Assembly: GCA_017452475.1 (NCBI GenBank)
Contig: JAFTMJ010000084.1
Location: 1-34,838 of the forward strand
Length of the DNA stretch: 34,838 nt
Direction: 5' to 3'
Origin: Clostridia bacterium
GTDB lineage: Bacteria > Bacillota > Clostridia > Oscillospirales > CAG-272
Shown here: positions 16,201 through 23,173 of the stretch, piece by piece
Layout of the letters: every line of letters starts with the position of its first letter
Numbering within the stretch: position 1 is the first letter of the stretch
Notes under the pieces: model-generated
Database searches by the model: none
The model's input: only the letters and a program-made list of their open reading frames with translations
What the model was told of the DNA's origin: nothing
Made by a program: the position numbers and the translations under genes

Positions 16201-17116
16201 TGTCGTATTTTTTGAAATATGCATTGTAGGCTGCGCTGACGGATGGCAGATTTATGACGCTTTGGCGCTTGTCTTGAAGCTCCTTTTCAAGCCTTGCCTT
16301 AAGCTCATATGCTGCTTTTGCGTTCCTTTGCGCCTGCTCTTGGCACTCCCTTGGGTTGCTTGGCGCTTCAATCTTGGCAGGCTGGGACACTTCCTCCTTT
16401 TTTACAGGCTCGACAAGCACATCGTTCTTGTATTGCTCAACACGCTTTTCACCGCTTGGCATAGTAACCAAAAACTTGCCGTCCCTTTTTCCAAGGGAAT
16501 ATGTGCCTGAAACAACAGTGCCGTCCTTATAGGTTATCTTACACTTGCCGTCAAGCTTGTTTTTTGAGAAAAGACCGCCCTCATAAACAGTACCCTCCTC
16601 ATCCATAAATCTACCCTTTCCGGACTGGAAAAAACCCATGGAAAACCTGCCGTCAAGGTAGTCCTTGTTTGGAAAAACCTGCTTGCCGTTGCCGTGGAAC
16701 TTGTCCCGCACAAATTGACCTGTGTAGGTGTACTCAGGGCACTTTTCCGTGCCGTTACCTTCCTTGTAACCGCCCTTGAAATCTCCCTCATAGGAGTAGG
16801 AGCCCACCTTTTGGGTAAGCCTTCCCTTACCCTCATACTTTCCGTTTACAAAGTCACCCTCATAAATCCGGTTGCCCTCGGTTAAGGTGCCCTTGCCGTT
16901 TTGCATATCGTTCTTCCACTCGCCTGTGTAGCAGTAATTCTGACTTAAATATTTCTTGCGGGTTAGCGTACCCTGACCCGAGCGAACATCGTCAACCCAT
17001 TCACCCTCATAAATATCGCCGTTGGCATAGACCATTTTGCCCTTGCCGTGGCGCTTTTTGGTAAATAGGGTGCCATCTCCCTCGTAGACACCGCCGTCCT
17101 TGTACTTCTTATTCAT
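13205..17116 (-). CDS. MORN-repeat protein fused to a C-terminal AAA ATPase
   Basis: This 1303-residue protein joins three MORN-repeat blocks to a single classical AAA domain. Repeats of the form YEGEW-x-(N/D)G-x-x-x-GKG occur at about residues 10-230, 305-490 and 636-972, roughly thirty in all. A Lys/Ala/Thr-rich linker (about 497-550, KKATTKKATSKKA-like) precedes the third block, and an Asn/Gln/Ser-rich linker (about 975-1018) precedes the motor. The AAA part shows Walker A GPPGTGKT (1076-1083), pore loop SKWLGESSE (about 1107-1115), Walker B IIFFDEFD (1131-1138), sensor 1 AATNRP (1180-1184) and arginine fingers in VRGGRFD (1192-1198). The pore loop and spacing recall katanin, spastin and Vps4; no FtsH protease follows. 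No signal peptide or membrane span is visible. Bacterial MORN proteins are poorly understood; MORN repeats elsewhere bind membranes. Its role as a remodelling machine is inference. A GGGAGG site precedes the ATG. Confidence 0.93.
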   Translation of the reverse strand: MNKKYKDGGVYEGDGTLFTKKRHGKGKMVYANGDIYEGEWVDDVRSGQGTLTRKKYLSQNYCYTGEWKNDMQNGKGTLTEGNRIYEGDFVNGKYEGKGRLTQKVGSYSYEGDFKGGYKEGNGTEKCPEYTYTGQFVRDKFHGNGKQVFPNKDYLDGRFSMGFFQSGKGRFMDEEGTVYEGGLFSKNKLDGKCKITYKDGTVVSGTYSLGKRDGKFLVTMPSGEKRVEQYKNDVLVEPVKKEEVSQPAKIEAPSNPRECQEQAQRNAKAAYELKARLEKELQDKRQSVINLPSVSAAYNAYFKKYDRYRGEKKPNGAFHGFGIYAWAGGATYEGEFVNGKIKGLGIYRSANNEFVSYGNFEEQPANHLGARVPMIRGLGVRTAATGGEHAGDLYELGYKVTLWVQKYRNGDLYEGQLCNGSRSGMGVLTYASKDVYEGSFASDLYEGKGKLTLADGTVYEGKFKGGKKEGVFTVTLPNGTTKKEKYKKDELVDGTVTTKAEEVKKDTAKKATTKKATSKKADEVTAVNNEQANEKATAKKAAAAKKSTVTEGQKVNGKPSAPEKPEVTDIWSILGEKYKDLSKRASLAAQKARESCRLAEKAQADSQSQYIQGTGTYAFKSATERTFTNKSGNGNDTYKGGYLNGKIDGFGVYNWVEGDRYEGMWKSGERTGLGIYHYTSGNMYEGQFTDGKINGKGVFTYKDGDVYKGEFYPDDVTSYGVYYYKSGNKYEGEWKGDKRWGLGVLTWSDGFRYEGYFVNDDISGEGITYDESFTYAGGNSKRGSTGKGTMVWKNGNRYTGDWVDGNRNGNGKMTWHDGDSYDGQWKDDLRHGKGTYIWGDGDIYEGDWKNGERTGKGTFIWKNSGNKYKGDFVNGERSGKGIFYYKNGDKYNGEHLNNSFHGKGTYTWGKDSQWAGDKYEGEFTNDEITGKGTYYHANGDVYVGDLVKALYHGKGTLTYADGRVLTGEWENNKFVDKNEPSNSTNNDESKTNQSNSQNEQINQGKSNRSNQNNAVKTNEEKPLFEPEITKGGITFDDVAGLDEVKDQIKFHVLEPMRDPELAKAFGIEPGGKILLYGPPGTGKTLVARAIAGEIDAAFYSISCQDLISKWLGESSERLNKLFDEAQKHENAIIFFDEFDSVASKRDGVNESKEMSRFVATFLTKVDGFKPIANKMMLLIAATNRPWALDSAMVRGGRFDTQIYVGLPDQKAREFLVNKSLGKLPLAEGVSLEELAGRLEGFGGGDITAACDKIRLEAYKRSVKMGKMQSITQEDCDSVISKLAKSVTPEELARFEAYKNGEKID
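14201..15211 (-). repeat. DNA coding for the third MORN block, tandem near-repeats
   Basis: About fifteen 23-24-residue MORN units are encoded back to back. At DNA level the GKGT codons recur almost unchanged: GTGCCCTTGCC on the plus strand appears near 14250, 14320, 14405, 14548, 14608 and 14755. The units following it alternate between HGKGT and TGKGT. This suggests recent duplication within the block. Blocks one (17089-16427) and two (16204-15647) are more diverged, with few exact DNA repeats. Confidence 0.7.
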
Positions 17117-17172
17117 AAGCCCTCCCGAAAAATTCTTTGCGGCTAACAGTAGTTAACATACTATACATAATT

Positions 17173-17201
17173 ATTTTAACATAATATTATAAATATGTCA
17201 A
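17173..17201 (-). promoter_or_regulatory. promoter of the MORN-AAA operon
   Basis: Minus-strand TTGACA (17196-17201) and TAAAAT (17173-17178) are spaced by 17 bases. The predicted leader is about 50 nt. It lies directly behind the serS terminator and overlaps its T-rich tail. Confidence 0.85.
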
Positions 17202-17204
17202 TAA

Positions 17205-17240
17205 AAAGAAAAGCCTCTTGCCGTGAAGGGAAAGAGGCCT
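17205..17240 (-). terminator. serS terminator
   Basis: A 7-bp stem GCCTCTT/AAGAGGC (17232-17238 with 17213-17219) with a 12-nt loop ends on the minus strand in TTTTCTTTTTA. It follows the serS stop codon by a few bases. Confidence 0.8.
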
Positions 17241-17246
17241 TTAAGC

Positions 17247-18527
17247 TTATTTTGTAATGATGGTTTTGCCGCCCATATATGGCTGGAGTGCCTTTGGAAT
17301 ATTTACGCTGCCGTCAGCGTTCATATTGTTCTCAAGGAAGGCGATAAGCATTCTTGGTGGGGCAACAACTGTGTTGTTAAGTGTGTGTGCAAAGTACTTG
17401 CCGTCCTTGCCGTTAACCCTAATTCTTAGGCGCCTTGCCTGTGCATCGCCAAGGTTAGAGCAGGAGCCAACCTCAAAGTACTTCTTTTGTCTTGGGGACC
17501 AAGCCTCAACGTCAATGGACTTAACCTTTAAGTCTGCCAAGTCACCTGAGCAGCACTCAAGTGTTCTTACAGGAATGTCAAGGGTTCTGAACAGGTCAAC
17601 TGTGTTCTGCCAAAGCTTGTCAAACCAAGCGGGGGACTCCTCAGGCTTACAAACAACAATCATTTCCTGCTTTTCAAACTGATGGATTCTGTATACGCCG
17701 CGCTCCTCAATACCGTGCGCGCCCTTTTCCTTACGGAAGCAGGGAGAGTAAGAGGTTAAGGTGTAGGGAAGCTCCGCCTCGGGAATAATTGTGTCAATAA
17801 ACTTACCAATCATAGAATGCTCGCTTGTACCGATTAGATAAAGGTCCTCACCCTCAATCTTATACATCATAGCATCCATTTCAGCAAAGGACATAACGCC
17901 TGTTACAACCTCGCTTCTAATCATAAAGGGTGGGATGCAGTAGGTAAAGCCGCGGTCAATCATAAAGTCACGGGCATAGGAGATAATTGCGGAATGGAGT
18001 CTTGCAATATCGCCCATTAGGTAGTAGAAGCCGTTGCCTGCAACCTTTCTTGCACTGTCAAGGTCAAGGCCGTTTAATGACTCCATAATTTCTGCGTGGT
18101 ATGGGATGTCAAAGTCGGGAACAACAGGCTCACCGTACTTCTGCACCTCAACATTTTCACTGTCATCCTTACCGATAGGAACGGAAGGGTCGATAATGTT
18201 AGGGATGCGCATCATAATATTTTTAATCTTTTCGCTGTACTCACCCTCAAGCACCTCAAGCTCAGCAAGCCTCTGCGCGTTTGCGCTAACCTGCTTCTTT
18301 ACAGCCTCAGCCTCCTCGCGCTTGCCCTGTGCCATAAGCATACCGATTTCCTTGGAAAGCTTGTTTCTGCCGCCGCGGAGTGTGTCAGCCTCCTGCTTGA
18401 AGGCGCGGTATTGGGTATCAAGCTCAATAACCTCATCAACCAAAGGGAGCTTAGCGTCCTGGAACTTCTTTTTGATGTTTTCCTTAACGATATCGGGGTT
18501 TTCTCTCAAAAACTTTAAATCAATCAT
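17247..18527 (-). CDS. serS: seryl-tRNA synthetase, variant motifs
   Basis: The 426-residue enzyme charges tRNA-Ser in the cytoplasm. The N-terminal long coiled-coil arm (about 1-110, starting MIDLKFLRENPDIV) and the class II core are both present. It includes TSEHSMIG, motif 2 (FRKEKGAHG then ERGVYRIHQF) and a motif 3 region NNTVVAPPRMLIAFLE. Motifs 2 and 3 differ from the usual bacterial forms (DTRGLYRVHQF, and NGSGLAVGRTLVAILEN). I have seen such forms in Clostridia but cannot verify it here. GGAGG lies six bases before the ATG at 18527, which is preferred over a longer frame. A TTGACA-17-TATTAT promoter lies just upstream, and the short leader leaves no room for a T-box. Confidence 0.95.
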   Translation of the reverse strand: MIDLKFLRENPDIVKENIKKKFQDAKLPLVDEVIELDTQYRAFKQEADTLRGGRNKLSKEIGMLMAQGKREEAEAVKKQVSANAQRLAELEVLEGEYSEKIKNIMMRIPNIIDPSVPIGKDDSENVEVQKYGEPVVPDFDIPYHAEIMESLNGLDLDSARKVAGNGFYYLMGDIARLHSAIISYARDFMIDRGFTYCIPPFMIRSEVVTGVMSFAEMDAMMYKIEGEDLYLIGTSEHSMIGKFIDTIIPEAELPYTLTSYSPCFRKEKGAHGIEERGVYRIHQFEKQEMIVVCKPEESPAWFDKLWQNTVDLFRTLDIPVRTLECCSGDLADLKVKSIDVEAWSPRQKKYFEVGSCSNLGDAQARRLRIRVNGKDGKYFAHTLNNTVVAPPRMLIAFLENNMNADGSVNIPKALQPYMGGKTIITK

Positions 18528-18568
18528 ATTAATCCTCCAAAGAAAGTTAAAAACCATAATTTTATATT

Positions 18569-18597
18569 ATAATATCACTTATAACCGTTTTTGTCAA
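18569..18597 (-). promoter_or_regulatory. serS promoter
   Basis: Minus-strand TTGACA at 18592-18597 and TATTAT at 18569-18574, with a 17-base spacer. The transcript would begin about 30-35 bases before the ATG. Confidence 0.85.
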
Positions 18598-18600
18598 GTG

Positions 18601-18629
18601 GCATATTAAAAAAGGCGGGAGCATATCTT
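18601..18629 (+). promoter_or_regulatory. possible SigE-type sporulation promoter
   Basis: GCATATT at 18601-18607 matches the SigE -35 consensus (KMATATT) exactly. After 14 bases, CATATCTT at 18622-18629 matches the -10 consensus (CATACAMT) at five of eight positions. It is correctly placed for a start near 18637, ahead of a gene with spore-coat-type domains. SigE drives mother-cell genes in sporulation. The match is by eye only. Confidence 0.5.
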
Positions 18630-18664
18630 GTACTAACGATAATTATGTTAAGGAGAAAACGGAA

Positions 18665-20197
18665 ATGGCAGAATTAAGCTTAAATAGGGAAGAAAAGGAA
18701 ATGGGGGGAGTTCTAAGGCTTGGGGCAGATACTACCTTTAGCCACGAGGTTAGCGAGGAGTTTTCCTTGCCTGACTATGTGCCCGAAATAAGGCGGCTTC
18801 TAAATGTGCGCGCACAGGTCCTGCCCGAGAGCAAGTTTTTGGGTGACGGTGCAGGGGGCGGCACGGATTTGGAGCTTGGGGGCACGGTTACTTATCTTTT
18901 ACTTTATACGGATGATGAGGGGAAGCTTTGCTCATTGCCCTTAAGCAGCACCTATGAGGCGCGCACCGCTTTACAGGCGCAGCCATCAAGCGTGTTTATT
19001 GATACCGCCGTTGACAGTGTAACTCCAAGGGTGAACGGTCCAAGGAAAATATCATTAAAGTCCAGGCTAAAGAGCAGGGTAATGGGCTGGGAGGAAATGA
19101 GCCTTGGGGAAAGGGTAGAGGGCAAAAGCGCGGCGGATGAGCTGTTTTTGGAAAGAAAAACGGAAAATGTAAGGTCGGTAAGCATTAAGGAAATCAGCCA
19201 ACAGAATATTAGGATAAGCGATAAGCTTGATATGCAGGGCACAAGCGCCCACCCGATTTGGTGTGATGCCACAGCAACAGTTAGCGAGGCAAGGGTGCAA
19301 AGCAATACCGTGTCAGTCCGCGGAGATGTGGTGGTTAAGTGCGTTTGCGAGGAAAACGGTGAATATGTAACCCTATACAAAACAATGCCCTTAGCAGAGG
19401 AATTAGATGCCCAAGGTGCAGTGGCAGGGGATATGGCAAGGGTTAGCGCCTCTTGCATCAGCCTGTCTGTTTCCAATGAGCAGGCAGAGGGTGAGGATAA
19501 GCTTTTCTTTGACCTGGTGTGCGAAATTGAGGGCGAGCTTATAAGGAATGGGGATGTGGAGCTGACAAGGGATTTGTATTCCACCAAGCTTGAGGCAGAC
19601 ACGGAGTACAAAACAGTGGAGCTATACTCAGCAGCCTTAGCCCAATGCGCATCCTTCTCAATTAACGAGTCAATTAAGCGCAAGGAGAAGGAAATGGAGG
19701 AGTTGATTGACATAATAGGCGACCCTGTGTACGAAAAAGCCGATTTTAAGAACGGAAAAGCCATATATAGCATTAAGCTGAATTTAACCGCAGTAGGCAG
19801 GGATAAGGACGGTGAATACATTTCACAGAGCTACGAGGTACCCCTTAAGTACACCTGCGACTTAGGCAAGGTCAGCGGTGAAATTATTCCGAGATGTACG
19901 GTTAATATGGGAATGCTTAAATCAAGGCTTGACGGAGATAAGCTTCTTGTAAACGGAGAAATATACCTTGCTATGTCCCTTATGGAAAAAACAAAAATGT
20001 GTGTTCTTGCCTCCGCCGTTTTAAGGCATGATAAGGAGGTGAAAAGGGAGCCTGCCGCCGTGCGAATTTATTTCCCCAAGGATGGGGACACCCTTTGGGA
20101 AATAGCGAAAAAATATCACACAACCGTTAGTGCTTTGAAGGAACAAAACGACCTTTCCGCCGACACGGTAGAAGGGATAAAAAGCTTGATAATATAA
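18665..20197 (+). CDS. SPOCS (DUF3794) and LysM protein, spore-coat-type
   Basis: The 510-residue product has repeated SPOCS-type (DUF3794) segments. The first, residues 15-130, contains EEFSLPDYVPEIRRLLNVRA, and a last, near 365-455, contains YEVPLKYTCDLG. It ends in a LysM domain at 467-510 (GDTLWEIAKKYHTTVSALKEQN). These domains occur together in proteins that coat or anchor to the spore cortex/peptidoglycan in Clostridia and Bacilli. The LysM ends at GIKSLII, slightly shorter than usual. AAGGAG sits nine bases before the ATG. It diverges from serS, and its promoter resembles SigE. The spore location is inferred from the family and the promoter. Confidence 0.88.
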   Translation: MAELSLNREEKEMGGVLRLGADTTFSHEVSEEFSLPDYVPEIRRLLNVRAQVLPESKFLGDGAGGGTDLELGGTVTYLLLYTDDEGKLCSLPLSSTYEARTALQAQPSSVFIDTAVDSVTPRVNGPRKISLKSRLKSRVMGWEEMSLGERVEGKSAADELFLERKTENVRSVSIKEISQQNIRISDKLDMQGTSAHPIWCDATATVSEARVQSNTVSVRGDVVVKCVCEENGEYVTLYKTMPLAEELDAQGAVAGDMARVSASCISLSVSNEQAEGEDKLFFDLVCEIEGELIRNGDVELTRDLYSTKLEADTEYKTVELYSAALAQCASFSINESIKRKEKEMEELIDIIGDPVYEKADFKNGKAIYSIKLNLTAVGRDKDGEYISQSYEVPLKYTCDLGKVSGEIIPRCTVNMGMLKSRLDGDKLLVNGEIYLAMSLMEKTKMCVLASAVLRHDKEVKREPAAVRIYFPKDGDTLWEIAKKYHTTVSALKEQNDLSADTVEGIKSLII

Positions 20198-20205
20198 ATA
20201 TGGCA

Positions 20206-20235
20206 AAGGGGCTGATGCGCTTGCATCAGCCCCTT
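20206..20235. terminator. convergent hairpin between the SPOCS gene and uvrA
   Basis: A 13-bp perfect stem pairs 20206-20218 with 20223-20235 around a 4-nt loop. It is very GC-rich, but neither strand has a strong T run, so termination efficiency is uncertain. Confidence 0.65.
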
Positions 20236-20241
20236 AAAAGG

Positions 20242-20367
20242 TAGTTCTTATATCCGTTCAGTGCTTTTTTGATATATTAACCTGATAGCCCCACAGGTGG
20301 GTGAGGAGTCAACGGAGTTGACGGAGGGGTTAGTCCTTATATCCGTTCAAAGCCTTTTTGATATATT
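20242..20367. repeat. duplicated uvrA tail around a small intergenic element
   Basis: The last 37 bases of uvrA (20331-20367) are repeated at 20242-20278 with 33 of 37 identical by eye. Between them lie about 52 bases with GC-rich stems, such as GTCAAC/GTTGAC around GGA and CCCC/GGGG pairs at the edges. This style resembles the small intergenic repeats seen in gut Clostridia, but a second copy in this window was not found. See the finding. Confidence 0.6.
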
Positions 20368-23164
20368 TTCCCGTGTAGGATTTTTCGTTTTGCGCAACCT
20401 CCTCGGGCGTGCCTTGGGCAACGATAGTTCCGCCGCCGTCGCCACCCTCGGGACCTAAGTCAATAATGTGGTCTGCGGTTTTTATAACATCTAAGTTATG
20501 CTCAATAACAACAACGGAGTTGCCTGCATCCACCAAGCGCTGAAGAACGCCGATTAGCTTCTTTACATCATCGGTGTGGAGTCCTGTGGTAGGCTCGTCA
20601 AGAATATAAATCGTTTTGCCCGTTGACCTTTTTGAAAGCTCAGTTGCCAGCTTAACCCTTTGCGCCTCGCCTCCCGAGAGTGTGGTGGAGGATTGACCTA
20701 TTTTTACATAGCCGAGTCCCACATCGCAAATGGTTTGAAGCTTCTTTGAAATGGTGGGTATTTCGGAGAAGAATTTTGCCCCCTCCTCAGCCGTCATTTC
20801 AAGAACCTCGGAAATGTTTTTACCCTTGAACTTAACCTCTAAGGTGTCGCGGTTGTAACGCTTTCCCTTGCACACATCGCACTTAACATAAACGTCAGGT
20901 AAGAAGTGCATTTCAATCTTCTTTACGCCGTCGCCGTCACAGCTCTCGCATCTGCCCCCCTTAACATTAAAGGAGAAGCGGGAGGAGGTAAAGGAGCGCA
21001 TTTTTGCATCGGGAGTTTTTGCAAACAAATCACGGATTTCTGTAAAAAGACCCGTATACGTGGCTGGATTTGACCTTGGCGTACGTCCGATTGGACTTTG
21101 GTCGATGGCGATAACCTTGTCAAGATTCTCATATCCCTCAATTCTGTCCACCTTGCCGGGGAAGGTGATTGCCCTGTTTAATTTTTTTGCCAGGCTTTGA
21201 AGAATAATTTTATTGACAAGGGAGCTTTTGCCCGAGCCTGAAACGCCTGTCACACAAACAAAGCAGCCAAGCGGAATTTTTACATCAATATTTTTTAGGT
21301 TGTTTTCACGGGCGCCAAAAACACTCAAGTAGCTGCCGTTGCCCGGGCGCCTTTCCTTCGGTACGGAAATTTCACGCCTGCCGCTTAGGTAAGCGCCTGT
21401 TATGGAGCTTTCGTTTGCCATGATTTCCTCAGGCGTGCCCTGCGCCACGATTTCGCCGCCGTGGACGCCTGCCCCGGGACCTATGTCAACAATATAGTCG
21501 CTTTCCAGCATTGTTTCCTCGTCATGCTCCACAACAATAACAGTGTTGCCCACATCGCGGAGCTTTTTAAGGGTGCCGATAAGCTTGGAGTTGTCCCTTT
21601 GGTGCAAGCCGATGCTTGGCTCGTCAAGAATATAAAGCACACCCACCAAGGATGAGCCTATTTGGGTTGCCAATCGAATTCTTTGCGCCTCACCGCCCGA
21701 TAGCGTTGCGCTTTTCCTTGCCAAGGTCAGATACTCAAGTCCCACACTCTTCATAAAGCCGAGGCGGGCGCGGATCTCCTTCATAATTTCTTTGGCAATT
21801 TGCATTTCGCTTTCGGTAAAGGAAAGGGTATCTAAAAACTTAAGCTCATCGGTTACGGACATACGGCAAAATTCATCAATGTTTTTGCCGCCCACGGTAA
21901 CGGACAGCGCCTGCTTATTAAGCCTTTGACCGTGGCAAATAGGACAAGGCGTTTCCTCAATAAACTGGTCGTAATATTCATCCCCCATCATTTGCATGCG
22001 CTGCTCAATGGTGCGGATTACACCCTCAAACTTAGTTGTCTGTCGCCTTTTTTGCTTTGCAAAGTAGCGGTCGACGGTGTAGTACTGGTCCCCCGTGCCG
22101 TAAAGAATGGCATCAAGCTGCTCCTTTGTGAAATCCTTAATCGGGGTATCCATAGAAACACCGATATACTCGCACACCGCCTTGAAAAGCGGTCCTGTCC
22201 AGCTCTGCTCATCAACGGACTTAAAGCCATTTACCTGTATTGCACCCTCGGAGAGGGAAAGGCTTGTGTCGGGGATAATCTTTTCGGGGGAAATACGGCG
22301 CAGCTCTCCAATGCCCGCGCAATGCTCACAGGCGCCGAAGGGGTTGTTAAAGGAGAAGGAGCGAGGCTCCAATTCGCCAAAGCTGATTCCGTGCTCCTCA
22401 CAGGCGTAGTTGGTGGAAAACTCATATTCCACGCCCTCGCCCTCTCTCGGCATTGTAACAATGCTAACCTTACCGTCACTTGCCTTGAGGGCATTTTCCA
22501 CAGAGTCGGACAAGCGGGGGCGCAAGCCCTCCTTCATAACAAGACGGTCGATGACAATGTCGATACTATGCTTTTTAGTAAGCTCTAATTCAATATCCTC
22601 GCTTAAATCATAAACGGTGCCGTCGATGCGCAAACGGACATATCCGTTTTTCTTTGCATCCGCTAATACCTTTTCGTGCCTGCCCTTCTTACCGCGGACA
22701 ACGGGGGAAAGCACCATAAAGCGCTCGCCCTCGGGCAGCTCCAAGATTTTGTCTATAATTTGGTCAATGCTTTGCTGCTTGATTTCTTTGCCGCAAACGG
22801 GGCAATGCACCGTGCCGAGGCGAGAGTACAAAAGCCTTAGGTAATCGTAAATTTCCGTGACTGTACCAACAGTGGAGCGCGGATTTTTTGAGGTTGTCTT
22901 TTGGTCGATTGATATAGCGGGGGAAAGCCCCTCAATGGAGTCCACATCCGGCTTGTCAAGCTGACCCAAGAATTGGCGCGCGTAGGAGGACAGGGACTCA
23001 ACAAATCTCCTGTGTCCCTCCGCATATATGGTGTCAAACGCCAAGGAGCTTTTGCCCGAGCCTGAAAGACCCGTCAATATAACAAGCTTGTCCCTTGGGA
23101 TGGTTATATCTATATTTTTAAGGTTATGCACTCTTGCACCCTTAATTTCAATTTGATTTTTCAT
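20330..23164 (-). CDS. uvrA: excinuclease ABC subunit A
   Basis: UvrA is the ATPase that scans DNA for lesions in nucleotide excision repair and loads UvrB. At 944 residues it is full length. The first Walker A is GLSGSGKSS at 32-40, and a second (GVSGSGKSS) precedes the second half. LSGGEAQR appears in both halves. The zinc-binding regions include CPICHGQR, and CESCDGDG with CDVCKGKR. The start lies nine bases after uvrB, with a weak AGGG site inside the end of uvrB, so it depends on co-transcription with uvrB. Its last 12 codons are duplicated downstream. No defect is visible in the protein. Confidence 0.98.
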   Translation of the reverse strand: MKNQIEIKGARVHNLKNIDITIPRDKLVILTGLSGSGKSSLAFDTIYAEGHRRFVESLSSYARQFLGQLDKPDVDSIEGLSPAISIDQKTTSKNPRSTVGTVTEIYDYLRLLYSRLGTVHCPVCGKEIKQQSIDQIIDKILELPEGERFMVLSPVVRGKKGRHEKVLADAKKNGYVRLRIDGTVYDLSEDIELELTKKHSIDIVIDRLVMKEGLRPRLSDSVENALKASDGKVSIVTMPREGEGVEYEFSTNYACEEHGISFGELEPRSFSFNNPFGACEHCAGIGELRRISPEKIIPDTSLSLSEGAIQVNGFKSVDEQSWTGPLFKAVCEYIGVSMDTPIKDFTKEQLDAILYGTGDQYYTVDRYFAKQKRRQTTKFEGVIRTIEQRMQMMGDEYYDQFIEETPCPICHGQRLNKQALSVTVGGKNIDEFCRMSVTDELKFLDTLSFTESEMQIAKEIMKEIRARLGFMKSVGLEYLTLARKSATLSGGEAQRIRLATQIGSSLVGVLYILDEPSIGLHQRDNSKLIGTLKKLRDVGNTVIVVEHDEETMLESDYIVDIGPGAGVHGGEIVAQGTPEEIMANESSITGAYLSGRREISVPKERRPGNGSYLSVFGARENNLKNIDVKIPLGCFVCVTGVSGSGKSSLVNKIILQSLAKKLNRAITFPGKVDRIEGYENLDKVIAIDQSPIGRTPRSNPATYTGLFTEIRDLFAKTPDAKMRSFTSSRFSFNVKGGRCESCDGDGVKKIEMHFLPDVYVKCDVCKGKRYNRDTLEVKFKGKNISEVLEMTAEEGAKFFSEIPTISKKLQTICDVGLGYVKIGQSSTTLSGGEAQRVKLATELSKRSTGKTIYILDEPTTGLHTDDVKKLIGVLQRLVDAGNSVVVIEHNLDVIKTADHIIDLGPEGGDGGGTIVAQGTPEEVAQNEKSYTGKYIKKALNGYKD

Positions 23165-23173
23165 TTTCTACCC

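Noticed and set aside
13205..17116. CRISPR-like array or intergenic repeats
   Set aside because: The repeat spacing is that of 23-24-residue MORN units within one open frame, with no spacers and no cas genes.
11258..17116. Anti-phage defence operon
   Set aside because: An AAA protein and a nucleotide enzyme suggested it, but there is no nuclease, toxin or other effector, and no island signs.
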